In this document: positions 34,281-41,541 of the stretch, in pieces
Numbering within the stretch: position 1 is the stretch's first letter
Layout: each line of letters opens with the position of its first letter
Source of the DNA: CAMDPA01 sp964574325
Lineage (GTDB): Bacteria > Pseudomonadota > Alphaproteobacteria > Rhizobiales > Hyphomicrobiaceae
Direction: 5' to 3'
Length of the DNA stretch: 64,000 nucleotides
NCBI GenBank assembly: GCA_964574325.1
Contig: CAZNMY010000002.1
Span: 62,001-126,000 of the forward strand
Notes under the pieces: generated by a model
What the model was told of the DNA's origin: nothing
Databases searched by the model: none
Seen by the model: only the letters and a program-made list of their open reading frames with translations
Made by a program: the position numbers and the translations under genes

Positions 34281-35458
34281 TGGGCGGGGGCTGGAATATC
34301 GTCCCACTTGGCGAGGTCATGCGCCCTGCGCTTGACCCACACAAGGTTGACGCCTCGCGCAACTATCCAAACCTCGGTATTTACAGCTTTGGCCGGGGCG
34401 TTTTTGAAAAATCGGCGATCGGAGGCACGAACACTAGCGCCTCGGTGCTCTACAGAGTGCGCGCTGGTCAATTCATCTACAGCCGCCTTTTTGCATTTGA
34501 GGGTGCATACAGCATTGTGCCTCGGGCGTGTGACGGATGTTTTGTGTCGAACGAGTTTCCGACGTTCGATTGTGATCCGGACCGCCTCGATACTGGTTAT
34601 TTGTCTTGGCTGTTCAAGCGCCCCACGCTTTGGCGTGACATCGCAGCCCGAAGCACGGGTATGGGCGATCGTCGTCAGCGTATTCATCCCGAGCAACTAC
34701 TCGCCGAAGCGATACCCCTTCCATCCATCCAAGAGCAGCGCCGGATCGTGGCGCGCATCGACGAATTCGCCCGAAAGATCGCTGAAGCCCGCTCCATGAG
34801 AGAAGCGGCCTCCGCTGACATGACGAAGTTGCTAGTGGCGATGGCACACCGAGCCGACTTGTCAGTCGAGGAGAAGCTACGTACGGGTTGGAAGCTCGTA
34901 CGGTTCACCGACATCGTCGACGAATTCAGCGACCCCCATCCGGTTCAGACAGACCGAAGCTATCCGAATTTCGGCATCTATAGCTACAGTCGCGGGTTGT
35001 TTGAGAAACCGCCGATCAGTGGTTTCGACACGTCGGCCACAAGGCTATATCGCGCCCGGACCGGGTTGTTCATCTACAGTCGGCTGTTCGCGTTCGAAGG
35101 TTCTTATGGCGTTGTAGACGCCGACTTCGACGGGTTCTTCGTTTCGAACGAATACCCGATGTTTGCGTGCAAGGCGGACAAGGTCTTGGTCGATTTTTTG
35201 GCTGCCTACTTCAAGTCACCTTCGGTTTGGCGAAGCGTCGCGGAGGGAAGTTCAGGCCTCGGCGATCGGCGGCAGCGCGTCCAACCTGCGCAGCTTCTGA
35301 AGCATGAGCTACTGCTGCCGCCACTGGAATGGCAGCGCAAGATTGCCCGCATCCGGCAATCCGTTGCCACACATTCAAGGATACATGCGGAAAGCCTCCC
35401 AGTGATCGATGCACTACTTCCCGCCATTCTCGATCGGGCGTTCAAAGGAGAGCTGTGA
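34280..35458 (+). CDS. hsdS: Type I restriction-modification system, specificity subunit with two similar recognition domains
   Basis: HsdS sets the DNA target. The roughly 392-residue protein has two target-recognition domains separated and closed by helical repeats. The domains are unusually alike. The first has NYPNLGIYSFGRGVFEK and FIYSRLFAFEGAYSIV; the second has SYPNFGIYSYSRGLFEK and FIYSRLFAFEGSYGVV; each then has GDRRQR(I/V). Similar domains predict a symmetric bipartite target. The start is ATG at 34280 (TGATG with the hsdM stop) or GTG at 34277. Confidence 0.92.
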   Translation: MGGGWNIVPLGEVMRPALDPHKVDASRNYPNLGIYSFGRGVFEKSAIGGTNTSASVLYRVRAGQFIYSRLFAFEGAYSIVPRACDGCFVSNEFPTFDCDPDRLDTGYLSWLFKRPTLWRDIAARSTGMGDRRQRIHPEQLLAEAIPLPSIQEQRRIVARIDEFARKIAEARSMREAASADMTKLLVAMAHRADLSVEEKLRTGWKLVRFTDIVDEFSDPHPVQTDRSYPNFGIYSYSRGLFEKPPISGFDTSATRLYRARTGLFIYSRLFAFEGSYGVVDADFDGFFVSNEYPMFACKADKVLVDFLAAYFKSPSVWRSVAEGSSGLGDRRQRVQPAQLLKHELLLPPLEWQRKIARIRQSVATHSRIHAESLPVIDALLPAILDRAFKGEL

Positions 35459-35507
35459 ATGGAGCCCCGATCTAATTATCACTGCTGGTTCCGCGGTAGA
35501 GCCTCTG

Positions 35508-36491
35508 TCAAAACTCGATGCACCATCCCTCGATACCAAAATGCGCATTGATTGTCTCTTCCAACGCCTTCCGAAAAATGTCCTCGGAGGCCAGCAGCGA
35601 TAATAGTTCTTCTGCTGCAATTTTCTGGTCTGCGCCAAACAGTGCCATAGCTCCGCGCATGACCGCCCCTCGCGATGCTGCAGATTTGATCTTTCCACCA
35701 AAGCGTTTCTTGCCGGCACCTAACTCTGTTCGAATGCCGCTTACAGCAGCGTCAACAGCTTCGGAAAGTGGCCGCTTCGCGTCATAGCATGATGGGCGCT
35801 TTAGAGCATGATCGACGACATGAATGTCATTGCCGATGACAAAAGACAGCATGCGCGCGCCGACACGGTGCAGGGACAGTAACTTTTCTCTACACGAGGC
35901 GCCATGCATGCGACAGATGTCTTGATTGTGCGTGACGAAATCCAGGTCGATGCATCGAGACAGATCAATATTGCCATCGATCATAAACTCGGATGTGAGA
36001 TTGCGGTTGCGGTACCAAATGTCATCTTTTGTGCGAAGCGGTCCGCACTCTGACGACGGGTTGTAGGGCGTGAGCATCCCAGTCTGATCTTTTGTTCGTT
36101 CACTGAGCAGAATTCTGAAGGCGGGCGGGTTATATTTTTTTATGGCCTCCACCCAATAAAACTGCTTCGAGGCAGATAAATCCGACCAGGAAAATGCAAA
36201 CTGCACGGAGCCATAAATGGATCCATTCCCCCAAGTATTCGCCGAGAACCAGCTCACCGAGGTTCGAGTTGTGTTGAGGCGGCTCTCGTCGTAGATCAGT
36301 CCGGCGCGTATCTGACCATCTTCGAGTATCCTACGCGCGCTGCTGATATGAGCGACATGGTAGACACGATCAATGTCGACTGCCCCATCGGAGCCAGACT
36401 TGGCGGTCGGCAATTTGAATGAAAATTCGAGCCACTCAGTCATCGTGTCTTCGTAGTCCTTGTATTGGGGTAGCAACATCGTCGAAAACAT
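35508..36491 (-). CDS. Unknown protein with possible ADP-ribosyltransferase (DarT-like) N-terminal half
   Basis: This is a 327-residue soluble protein. Residues 42-115 read VYHVAHISSARRILEDG, then TSVSWFSANTWG and SIYGSVQFAFSW, a pattern reminiscent of DarT-like ADP-ribosyltransferases (H...IxxG, then an aromatic core). A later FYWVEAIKKYNPPAFRILL could supply a catalytic Glu. This is resemblance, not a proven family match. The C-terminal third is helical and unrecognised. It is the last gene of a five-gene leftward operon and would suit an effector. A start at Met17 (36443) is possible. Confidence 0.5.
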   Translation of the reverse strand: MFSTMLLPQYKDYEDTMTEWLEFSFKLPTAKSGSDGAVDIDRVYHVAHISSARRILEDGQIRAGLIYDESRLNTTRTSVSWFSANTWGNGSIYGSVQFAFSWSDLSASKQFYWVEAIKKYNPPAFRILLSERTKDQTGMLTPYNPSSECGPLRTKDDIWYRNRNLTSEFMIDGNIDLSRCIDLDFVTHNQDICRMHGASCREKLLSLHRVGARMLSFVIGNDIHVVDHALKRPSCYDAKRPLSEAVDAAVSGIRTELGAGKKRFGGKIKSAASRGAVMRGAMALFGADQKIAAEELLSLLASEDIFRKALEETINAHFGIEGWCIEF

Positions 36492-36496
36492 CCCGA

Positions 36497-37276
36497 CTAC
36501 GGTGAGCAGGTCACAGACGCAAAAAACCCGTTGAGCGCCGGTTTAGCTTTGACCTTGGGATGCAGGGGATCAGGGGATATGCCATCGATAAGCACGGCGG
36601 CGGACCCGGAGCGGAACCTCAGAACGCCGTTGTGATCGGCGAGACCTCTGAACAGGTCATTGAAGCCTCTGCCGCGATTGGGGTCCTGGTATCGGCTGCA
36701 GCCATTTTGTAGAACCAGAGGAAGCGCGTCACGGTCGCTGCCGAGGCTGCTGTAAATCGGATTACCGCGAAGGCTGGCGAGCGCGCCCATACCGTGATCG
36801 GCGACAACGAAGGTCAGCTGTCCAGGCCGCGCGTGATAGGCAAGGCGGCCGGTGTCTTGCGCCCCGGAATGCTCAACGAGGTTGTCCAACATTTCAAGCA
36901 TAGCTGCGGTAAGCTGACTGGCGTTGCGCGCTGCAAATCCAGCGGTCATTGCCGCTGCCTTGGCGCGAATGGAAAGCCGCGTCCGTTCGGTTTCAGGTAG
37001 GGCATCCTGCGCAAGATGAAGAATACCTGTCGTCGTACTTACTTCGATCAACCGGTTGCAGATGCGTGTTTGAAGCACCGGCTCGAGCGTATGGCCTTGA
37101 GTGATGGCCGTCAGCGGCGCCTGCAACGCTGGGTATTGCCGTGCTAACTGCCCTAGTTCCATGAGCGCGCCGATATCCACGATGTTGGTCTGCGCTTGAA
37201 CCGCGATCGGGCGGTCTGCCGCGACACAGAATGCCCAGTCATCGATCAAGGAGAATGAGAGATCCCGCGCTGGCAT
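36497..37276 (-). CDS. GHKL-type ATPase
   Basis: This 259-residue protein has the three signs of a GHKL (histidine-kinase-like) ATP-binding fold: the N box AAMLEMLDNLVEHSGA near residue 125, a G1-like VVADHGMGALASL near 157, and a glycine-rich RGRGFNDLF near 202. There is no phospho-acceptor or membrane region, so it resembles anti-sigma-type kinases or conformational ATPase switches more than sensor kinases. The STAS-like gene three genes upstream in the same operon suggests an interacting pair. Confidence 0.7.
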   Translation of the reverse strand: MPARDLSFSLIDDWAFCVAADRPIAVQAQTNIVDIGALMELGQLARQYPALQAPLTAITQGHTLEPVLQTRICNRLIEVSTTTGILHLAQDALPETERTRLSIRAKAAAMTAGFAARNASQLTAAMLEMLDNLVEHSGAQDTGRLAYHARPGQLTFVVADHGMGALASLRGNPIYSSLGSDRDALPLVLQNGCSRYQDPNRGRGFNDLFRGLADHNGVLRFRSGSAAVLIDGISPDPLHPKVKAKPALNGFFASVTCSP

Positions 37277-37297
37277 GTTGGTCGGATCTCCGCCGGA

Positions 37298-38407
37298 TTA
37301 CTGTTTGCGTTGACGCAAGGTGTGGAATGCGGCGGACTCGGCTACGTTATGTGCGATGAGATCGTCGATCGGCGCCTGTTGAGCTGTCGGGTGTGGTTGC
37401 CATATGAGCTGACCGTTGCCGAGACGGGTCGCCTTTTGGCGATGGATGGCTTTGATGAAGCTGGTGGTGTCGATCCAGGTCACTGTGCGAAATGCATCGC
37501 CGAGTTCGTGCGCGACGCTGCTTTCGCCATAGACGATAAGGTCGAGTGGACGATCGACAGCAGCGGCAAGCTGCGAGAGCCACGTTATATGTTGTGGGCG
37601 GCGCGGCGCATGGGATGCGCCAGTCGTAAACTCGTAGGACAAATGCGTGATGGAGGGATGCGCTTTGAGGAGCTCTGCCCAGCGGGCGAAGTCCTTGTCA
37701 GTGCGGCCGTTGACGTGAAGCGCGGCAGGCAAACCGGCGCTCGCAAACTCTTCGTAGCAGATGGCGATACGTTTGATCGCAGCCAGATCGCCTGTACGTG
37801 GCCAGTCGAGACACAGGGAATAATTTGGGCAAGTGACGATCGCTATGCCGCACGCCTTCATGGCCGCGATGACATCGCGGCGGGCATTTGTGCCGATCGA
37901 CCACCAGCGTTCGATGATGGGATCGTGGTCGACGCCAGAAGCAATGAGCATGGCCTCAGGCGCAATTTTGAAATGGGAGGTGAGGGCGTTGCGCGATGAA
38001 AAGCGCGGCGTTCCATCACGCCGGTCGAGAAGTTGCACGAGCTTGATTGCCGCGACGGGAACATCGAGGGGCCGTGTGCGGCGATAGCCGTGGAAGACGA
38101 GAGGGGCGATAGCCGGCAACGGCGGGCAGCCATCGATTGCGTTGATACGGATGTTCTCGAGCCCGAAGCCGCGAAACGATTTCACATGGCGGACGAAAAG
38201 CGGATTATTGCGGCAGATCCACTGGCACTCTTGCGGCTTTCCGCAGCACTGCACGGTGCAATTGAAGAGCCCGCCGGATAGATGAAGACCGCCGCAATGA
38301 TCGCGGTCTTTGCACGTCTCGCATCCGAGCGCTTGATGGTAGCGGTCGGCATCATGATAGAGCGCTTTGGCGGCTCTGCGGGGAATAGCGTGCGGCGTAT
38401 TATTCAT
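37298..38407 (-). CDS. Cys-rich DUF4417-like protein
   Basis: This is a 369-residue protein. The first 70 residues hold eight or more Cys in CETCKDRDHCGG, NCTVQCCG and ECQWICRN, likely to bind zinc or an iron-sulphur cluster. The rest resembles the DUF4417 barrel-type fold: CPNYSLCLDWPRTGDL, then an Arg-Ile-Ala block, PAALHVNGRTDKDFARW and LSYEFTTG. The N-terminal cluster and a TIM-barrel-like remainder suggest an enzyme, but no reaction can be named. Its start overlaps the upstream 115-residue gene by ATGA. Confidence 0.6.
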   Translation of the reverse strand: MNNTPHAIPRRAAKALYHDADRYHQALGCETCKDRDHCGGLHLSGGLFNCTVQCCGKPQECQWICRNNPLFVRHVKSFRGFGLENIRINAIDGCPPLPAIAPLVFHGYRRTRPLDVPVAAIKLVQLLDRRDGTPRFSSRNALTSHFKIAPEAMLIASGVDHDPIIERWWSIGTNARRDVIAAMKACGIAIVTCPNYSLCLDWPRTGDLAAIKRIAICYEEFASAGLPAALHVNGRTDKDFARWAELLKAHPSITHLSYEFTTGASHAPRRPQHITWLSQLAAAVDRPLDLIVYGESSVAHELGDAFRTVTWIDTTSFIKAIHRQKATRLGNGQLIWQPHPTAQQAPIDDLIAHNVAESAAFHTLRQRKQ

Positions 38408-38751
38408 TCAATGATCTCTATGTCTGCGACGCCTGCACCTTCGAACACGTCTTCCACGCGACCAGACACGATGCCGTAGGCTTCGATCATTGCCCGCAAT
38501 TCCGGTGACGGTGCTTCGATGTCGCCGATGATACGGTTACCGACGACAGCAACGATTTTCGTGCCGGATTGCTCAAGCTGGACATCATCGCTTGCGTGCA
38601 CCGGGATTTCGGCTGTGATCCGCAACAGCTCGAAGCGCTTAGGTCGAAGCAGATTGCGGGAGAACAGATCGCCACGCGCGAGCGCCTCGAGATCACCGTC
38701 GAGGGAGACCTTGATGCTTTTGCCGACTTTCTGGAGAAACTCGACGCCCAT
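38404..38751 (-). CDS. Unknown 115-residue acidic protein of the STAS/GHKL operon
   Basis: This small acidic protein has no signal peptide or membrane segment and no family I recognise. Its C-terminal half has a beta-rich stretch (GTKIVAVVGNRIIGDIEAPS) and ends VADIEIIE. It is translation-coupled to the DUF4417-like gene and lies 12 bases after the STAS-like gene, so it is probably a dedicated component of the same system, perhaps a small binding partner. Confidence 0.6.
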   Translation of the reverse strand: MGVEFLQKVGKSIKVSLDGDLEALARGDLFSRNLLRPKRFELLRITAEIPVHASDDVQLEQSGTKIVAVVGNRIIGDIEAPSPELRAMIEAYGIVSGRVEDVFEGAGVADIEIIE

Positions 38752-38763
38752 GGCGGTTATCCT

Positions 38764-39324
38764 TCAGACGAGTGCGCGATAGCGCTTGGCGCGGCCTTGG
38801 GGGATCTCGACGAGCAGGCCGATGGCCGCGAGATTAGCGAGGCGGTTATTCCAGGCGGTGTGACCAATCTTGATGGTGTCGTCCTGGGCGTTCATGAGTT
38901 CTTTGGCGTCGGTTTCACCGCGCTGATGAACGAGGGCGAAGGTTGCGGCGACGTAGCTGTCGAGCGCGCCGATGGGCGTGACGTCGGTTGGCGTACCGTC
39001 AGGAGCTAGATCGCAGACCAGCATGGCTTTGCCGGCGTCTTTGAGTGTGAGCTGGAGATCCTCGCGCACATCGAGGCTGGCATTTGCGATTGCGGGCTGG
39101 AGCGGCGAGCGCTGTGCCTTGAGGAGCGCTTGCATGGAAATAAAGGCCTCGCGCACGAAACTAGCGCTGACGACTTCGATATCTGTAAAATCCCATAACC
39201 AGACGGTTGGCACGTCGGCATTGGCGCCGGCTGCCACGTCGATGAGGCGAGAGAGAAGGGCCTTGCCTCCCTGGGCGCCGCCGAGGACTGTCTGACCGTA
39301 GAGTTGGGCTATGTGCGTTTTCAT
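38764..39324 (-). CDS. STAS-like (DUF4325-type) domain fused to a winged-helix domain
   Basis: The protein has 186 residues. Residues 38-65 (TVWLWDFTDIEVVSASFVREAF) match the STAS-like pattern of a beta strand, an acidic turn, a conserved Ser and a helix, as in anti-sigma-factor antagonists. The C-terminus (HTAWNNRLANLAAIGLLVEI, then a basic wing) reads as a winged helix-turn-helix. It may sense the state of the GHKL ATPase and control transcription. It is first in the leftward operon and faces the DprA-like gene across 241 bases. Confidence 0.6.
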   Translation of the reverse strand: MKTHIAQLYGQTVLGGAQGGKALLSRLIDVAAGANADVPTVWLWDFTDIEVVSASFVREAFISMQALLKAQRSPLQPAIANASLDVREDLQLTLKDAGKAMLVCDLAPDGTPTDVTPIGALDSYVAATFALVHQRGETDAKELMNAQDDTIKIGHTAWNNRLANLAAIGLLVEIPQGRAKRYRALV

Positions 39325-39565
39325 TTCACCACCTTCACCGTTGTCGATGAATTAGGTGAGGAACTTCGATCCGTCAAGGAAGAGAAGGGAAAAGCGCTGT
39401 GTTTATCCACAGCGACGTGGCCTAGAAGGGCCAGATATCTTGAATAATCAGGGATTTGGCTGCCTTAGTTGGCAGCTGTTGGCTTCCGACTCGGTGCTCC
39501 ACGTGCAAAGGTGTGGCGTTAGTTCTTCGTTCGTTCTAGGGTTGAGTCGCAACAAGGAGGTGGAC
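39325..39565. promoter_or_regulatory. Divergent promoter region of the STAS/GHKL and DprA/PRTase operons
   Basis: The 241 bases between two divergent start codons must hold both promoters. The rightward gene has a strong AAGGAGG six bases before its ATG. No certain -35/-10 pair or operator was identified. The open frame that extends the DprA-like gene to 39356 crosses this region but lacks homology there. Confidence 0.5.
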
Positions 39566-40468
39566 ATGGATCGGTTGGATCTGTCGGCCCCCGGCAGTGT
39601 CGCACAGGCTGTGTCGCCTCTGCTCGAGCTTGGTGCTTACGAAGCACTTTGGGACGAGAAGGGCGCAACGTTCAAGACGCTATCGGAGAGGTTTGAAAAA
39701 GAACGCGGCGCTCTGCCGTCGGATTTCGTTCCGGCGTCGCGCGCCCGTGCTTATGCCGACTATGTCGTTCGCCGCTTCGAGGAGACGGGCGTTACGCACT
39801 ACGGTGTACGGGTGCATGGTGCGGGCGAGTATCCCGACAAATTGCGCGACGCGGCGCATCCGGTAGAGGTGCTCTATTATCGCGGCTACTGGGATCTGGT
39901 GTATTCGCGCTCGGTCGCCATTGTCGGAACACGCAATCCGTCTCCGGAAGGGCGCGCGCGCACGCGCAAGCTTGTGCGCAATCTTGTCGAAGACGGTTTT
40001 ACGATCGTTTCGGGTCTCGCGGCCGGTGTGGATACGGAAGCACATACGACGGCGCTAACGGAAGGCGGTCGCACGATTGCCGTGATAGGGACGCCGCTGT
40101 CATTTGCCTATCCGCGCGCGAATGCGGAACTGCAAGAGAAGATCGGCAGCGACTTCCTGGTGATTAGTCAGGTCCCGGTGCAGCGATGGGACAAACAGGA
40201 TCATCGTCTCAATCGGTTCTTCTTTCCCGAACGCAACATCACGATGTCTGCGCTCACGGAAGCAACGGTGATCGTGGAAGCGGGCGAGACATCAGGCACA
40301 CTAATTCAGGCGCGGGCTGCATTGGCGCAGAAGCGCAAGCTATTTATTCTCGACAGCAATTTTTCGAAGCCGGGCCTGACCTGGCCGCATCGGTTCGAGG
40401 AAAAGGGTGCGATCCGGGTGCGGAGCTACGAAGATGTCAAACGGCACCTTTCCGCAACGGCTCACTGA
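39566..40468 (+). CDS. DprA/SMF-like Rossmann-fold protein
   Basis: This 300-residue protein has the DprA core: YPDKLRDA near residue 95, VAIVGTRNPSPEGRARTR near 120, VSGLAAGVDTEAHTTAL near 150, then IAVIGTP and the late SERNIxx-like FPERNITMSALTEATVIVEA. DprA normally loads RecA on incoming DNA, while SLOG-fold relatives in conflict systems can sense nucleotides. It has no C-terminal DprA winged helix and a different N-terminus, and a PRTase follows, so a specialised role is more likely than competence. I chose the ATG at 39566 for its excellent ribosome binding site. Confidence 0.8.
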   Translation: MDRLDLSAPGSVAQAVSPLLELGAYEALWDEKGATFKTLSERFEKERGALPSDFVPASRARAYADYVVRRFEETGVTHYGVRVHGAGEYPDKLRDAAHPVEVLYYRGYWDLVYSRSVAIVGTRNPSPEGRARTRKLVRNLVEDGFTIVSGLAAGVDTEAHTTALTEGGRTIAVIGTPLSFAYPRANAELQEKIGSDFLVISQVPVQRWDKQDHRLNRFFFPERNITMSALTEATVIVEAGETSGTLIQARAALAQKRKLFILDSNFSKPGLTWPHRFEEKGAIRVRSYEDVKRHLSATAH

Positions 40469-41099
40469 GATCGACGATCTCACGCGGCCTGATCACAGTT
40501 ATCTGCGGCCCGAGGATCGCTGCTTGTATTTTGGCGAGTACACGGCGCGCGCCGGCTACAATGCCGGGCCGACAAACCAGTTCATCTTGAATTTCAAGAA
40601 GGGCATGGATCGTCGCGGCAAGCCGGAGTGGCGCTACAAAGAGCGAAGCATCACAGAGGCCGCAGCGGCGTTCACCAAGGCGATCAATCCTGCTTTTCTC
40701 GCCCAGGCGACATTGGTGCCCATCCCGCCATCCAAGGCAAAGAACGATCCGCGTTACGATGATCGCATCGTGCGCACGCTGCAGCAGATTCAGTGCAAGA
40801 CGCGGCTCGACATTCGGGAACTGCTCTTTCAGATAGGCACACGCGAGGCGGCGGCGCACGATGGCGCGCGTCTAAACCCGGATGAGCTTGCAGCGATGTA
40901 CAGGATCGATGAAGCCGTCGCAGCGCCAGCTCCGGCAGTTATCGGCTTGTTCGATGATCTGATGGTAACAGGCGCGAGCTTCGTCGCCGCCAAGCGCGTA
41001 CTTGCAGCGCGATATCCAAATATCCCCCTGTACGGCTTTTTTCTCGCGCGCCGCAGCCTGCCAGATCCCGCGCAATTCTTCGACATTATCGAATTTTGA
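40434..41099 (+). CDS. Phosphoribosyltransferase-like protein
   Basis: The 221-residue protein has ATLVPIPPSKAKNDPRYDDR in the middle and a PRPP-binding-type motif VIGLFDDLMVTGASFVAAKRVL near residue 170, as in ComF-like and PRTase-fold proteins. Following strands (PLYGFFLAR) complete the fold. The N-terminal 80 residues are unrecognised and Arg/Tyr-rich. The gene starts 35 bases inside the end of the DprA-like gene, so the two proteins are made together. Substrate unknown; a nucleotide-modifying or sensing role in immunity is inference. Confidence 0.7.
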   Translation: MSNGTFPQRLTEIDDLTRPDHSYLRPEDRCLYFGEYTARAGYNAGPTNQFILNFKKGMDRRGKPEWRYKERSITEAAAAFTKAINPAFLAQATLVPIPPSKAKNDPRYDDRIVRTLQQIQCKTRLDIRELLFQIGTREAAAHDGARLNPDELAAMYRIDEAVAAPAPAVIGLFDDLMVTGASFVAAKRVLAARYPNIPLYGFFLARRSLPDPAQFFDIIEF

Positions 41100-41541
41100 C
41101 GACATTTGCGCCGTCACGCTAGCGGTCGCTCATTTGACGGAGGGTGCGTACACAGGCCAACCTTCGATTTTGAGGACGGTTGCGGAATTGGTTGGTTGAG
41201 GCCAAGCGCTTCAAATCTCCAGCCAATAAAATGGCGATAATTTATTGTGTTCCGCTATCAGCGGTATCCAAGGATTGGCTCGGCGTGAATCCTCAACCCA
41301 TTCCAACTCGCATTGATACGCGAACGCTCGTGCTCATTTGATGCTGATGGCGCCCAGCAGCGCCGCCATGAAATCCCGCCGCTCGTCCGCCGACCGTGTC
41401 ATGATCAACGGCACCGCGATGACGGTCTCGCCCTTCAAGTTCGACCGCTGCAAGCCAGCAAGGCTTCTGTTGGGAAGGCAACGTGTGCATGGCGAGGCGC
41501 GAACCTTTGATTCTGCGCACTTGTCGGATTAGGCTGATCGA
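41100..41541. other. Intergenic region with a relic of a nuclease-like gene
   Basis: No intact gene lies here. The right third holds a C-terminal fragment homologous to the gene at 46022-46504, annotated separately. Around 41190-41270 it is A+T richer than its surroundings, and the last part should contain the promoter of the nuclease-helicase gene. Confidence 0.5.
41334..41471 (-). pseudogene. 3'-terminal fragment of a PD-(D/E)XK-like gene
   Basis: On the minus strand this encodes NRSLAGLQRSNLKGETVIAV and then PLIMTRSADERRDFMAALLG before a stop at 41334-41336. It closely matches the C-terminus of the protein encoded at 46022-46504. DNA identity is about 79% (102 of 129 by hand count, 41343-41471 against 46031-46159). 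Homology fades upstream and there is no start codon, so it is a fragment left beside the inserted nuclease-helicase module. Confidence 0.75.

Noticed and set aside
39356..39565. 70-residue N-terminal extension of the DprA-like protein
   Set aside because: The internal ATG at 39566 has a near-perfect ribosome binding site, and the extension covers the divergent promoter region.
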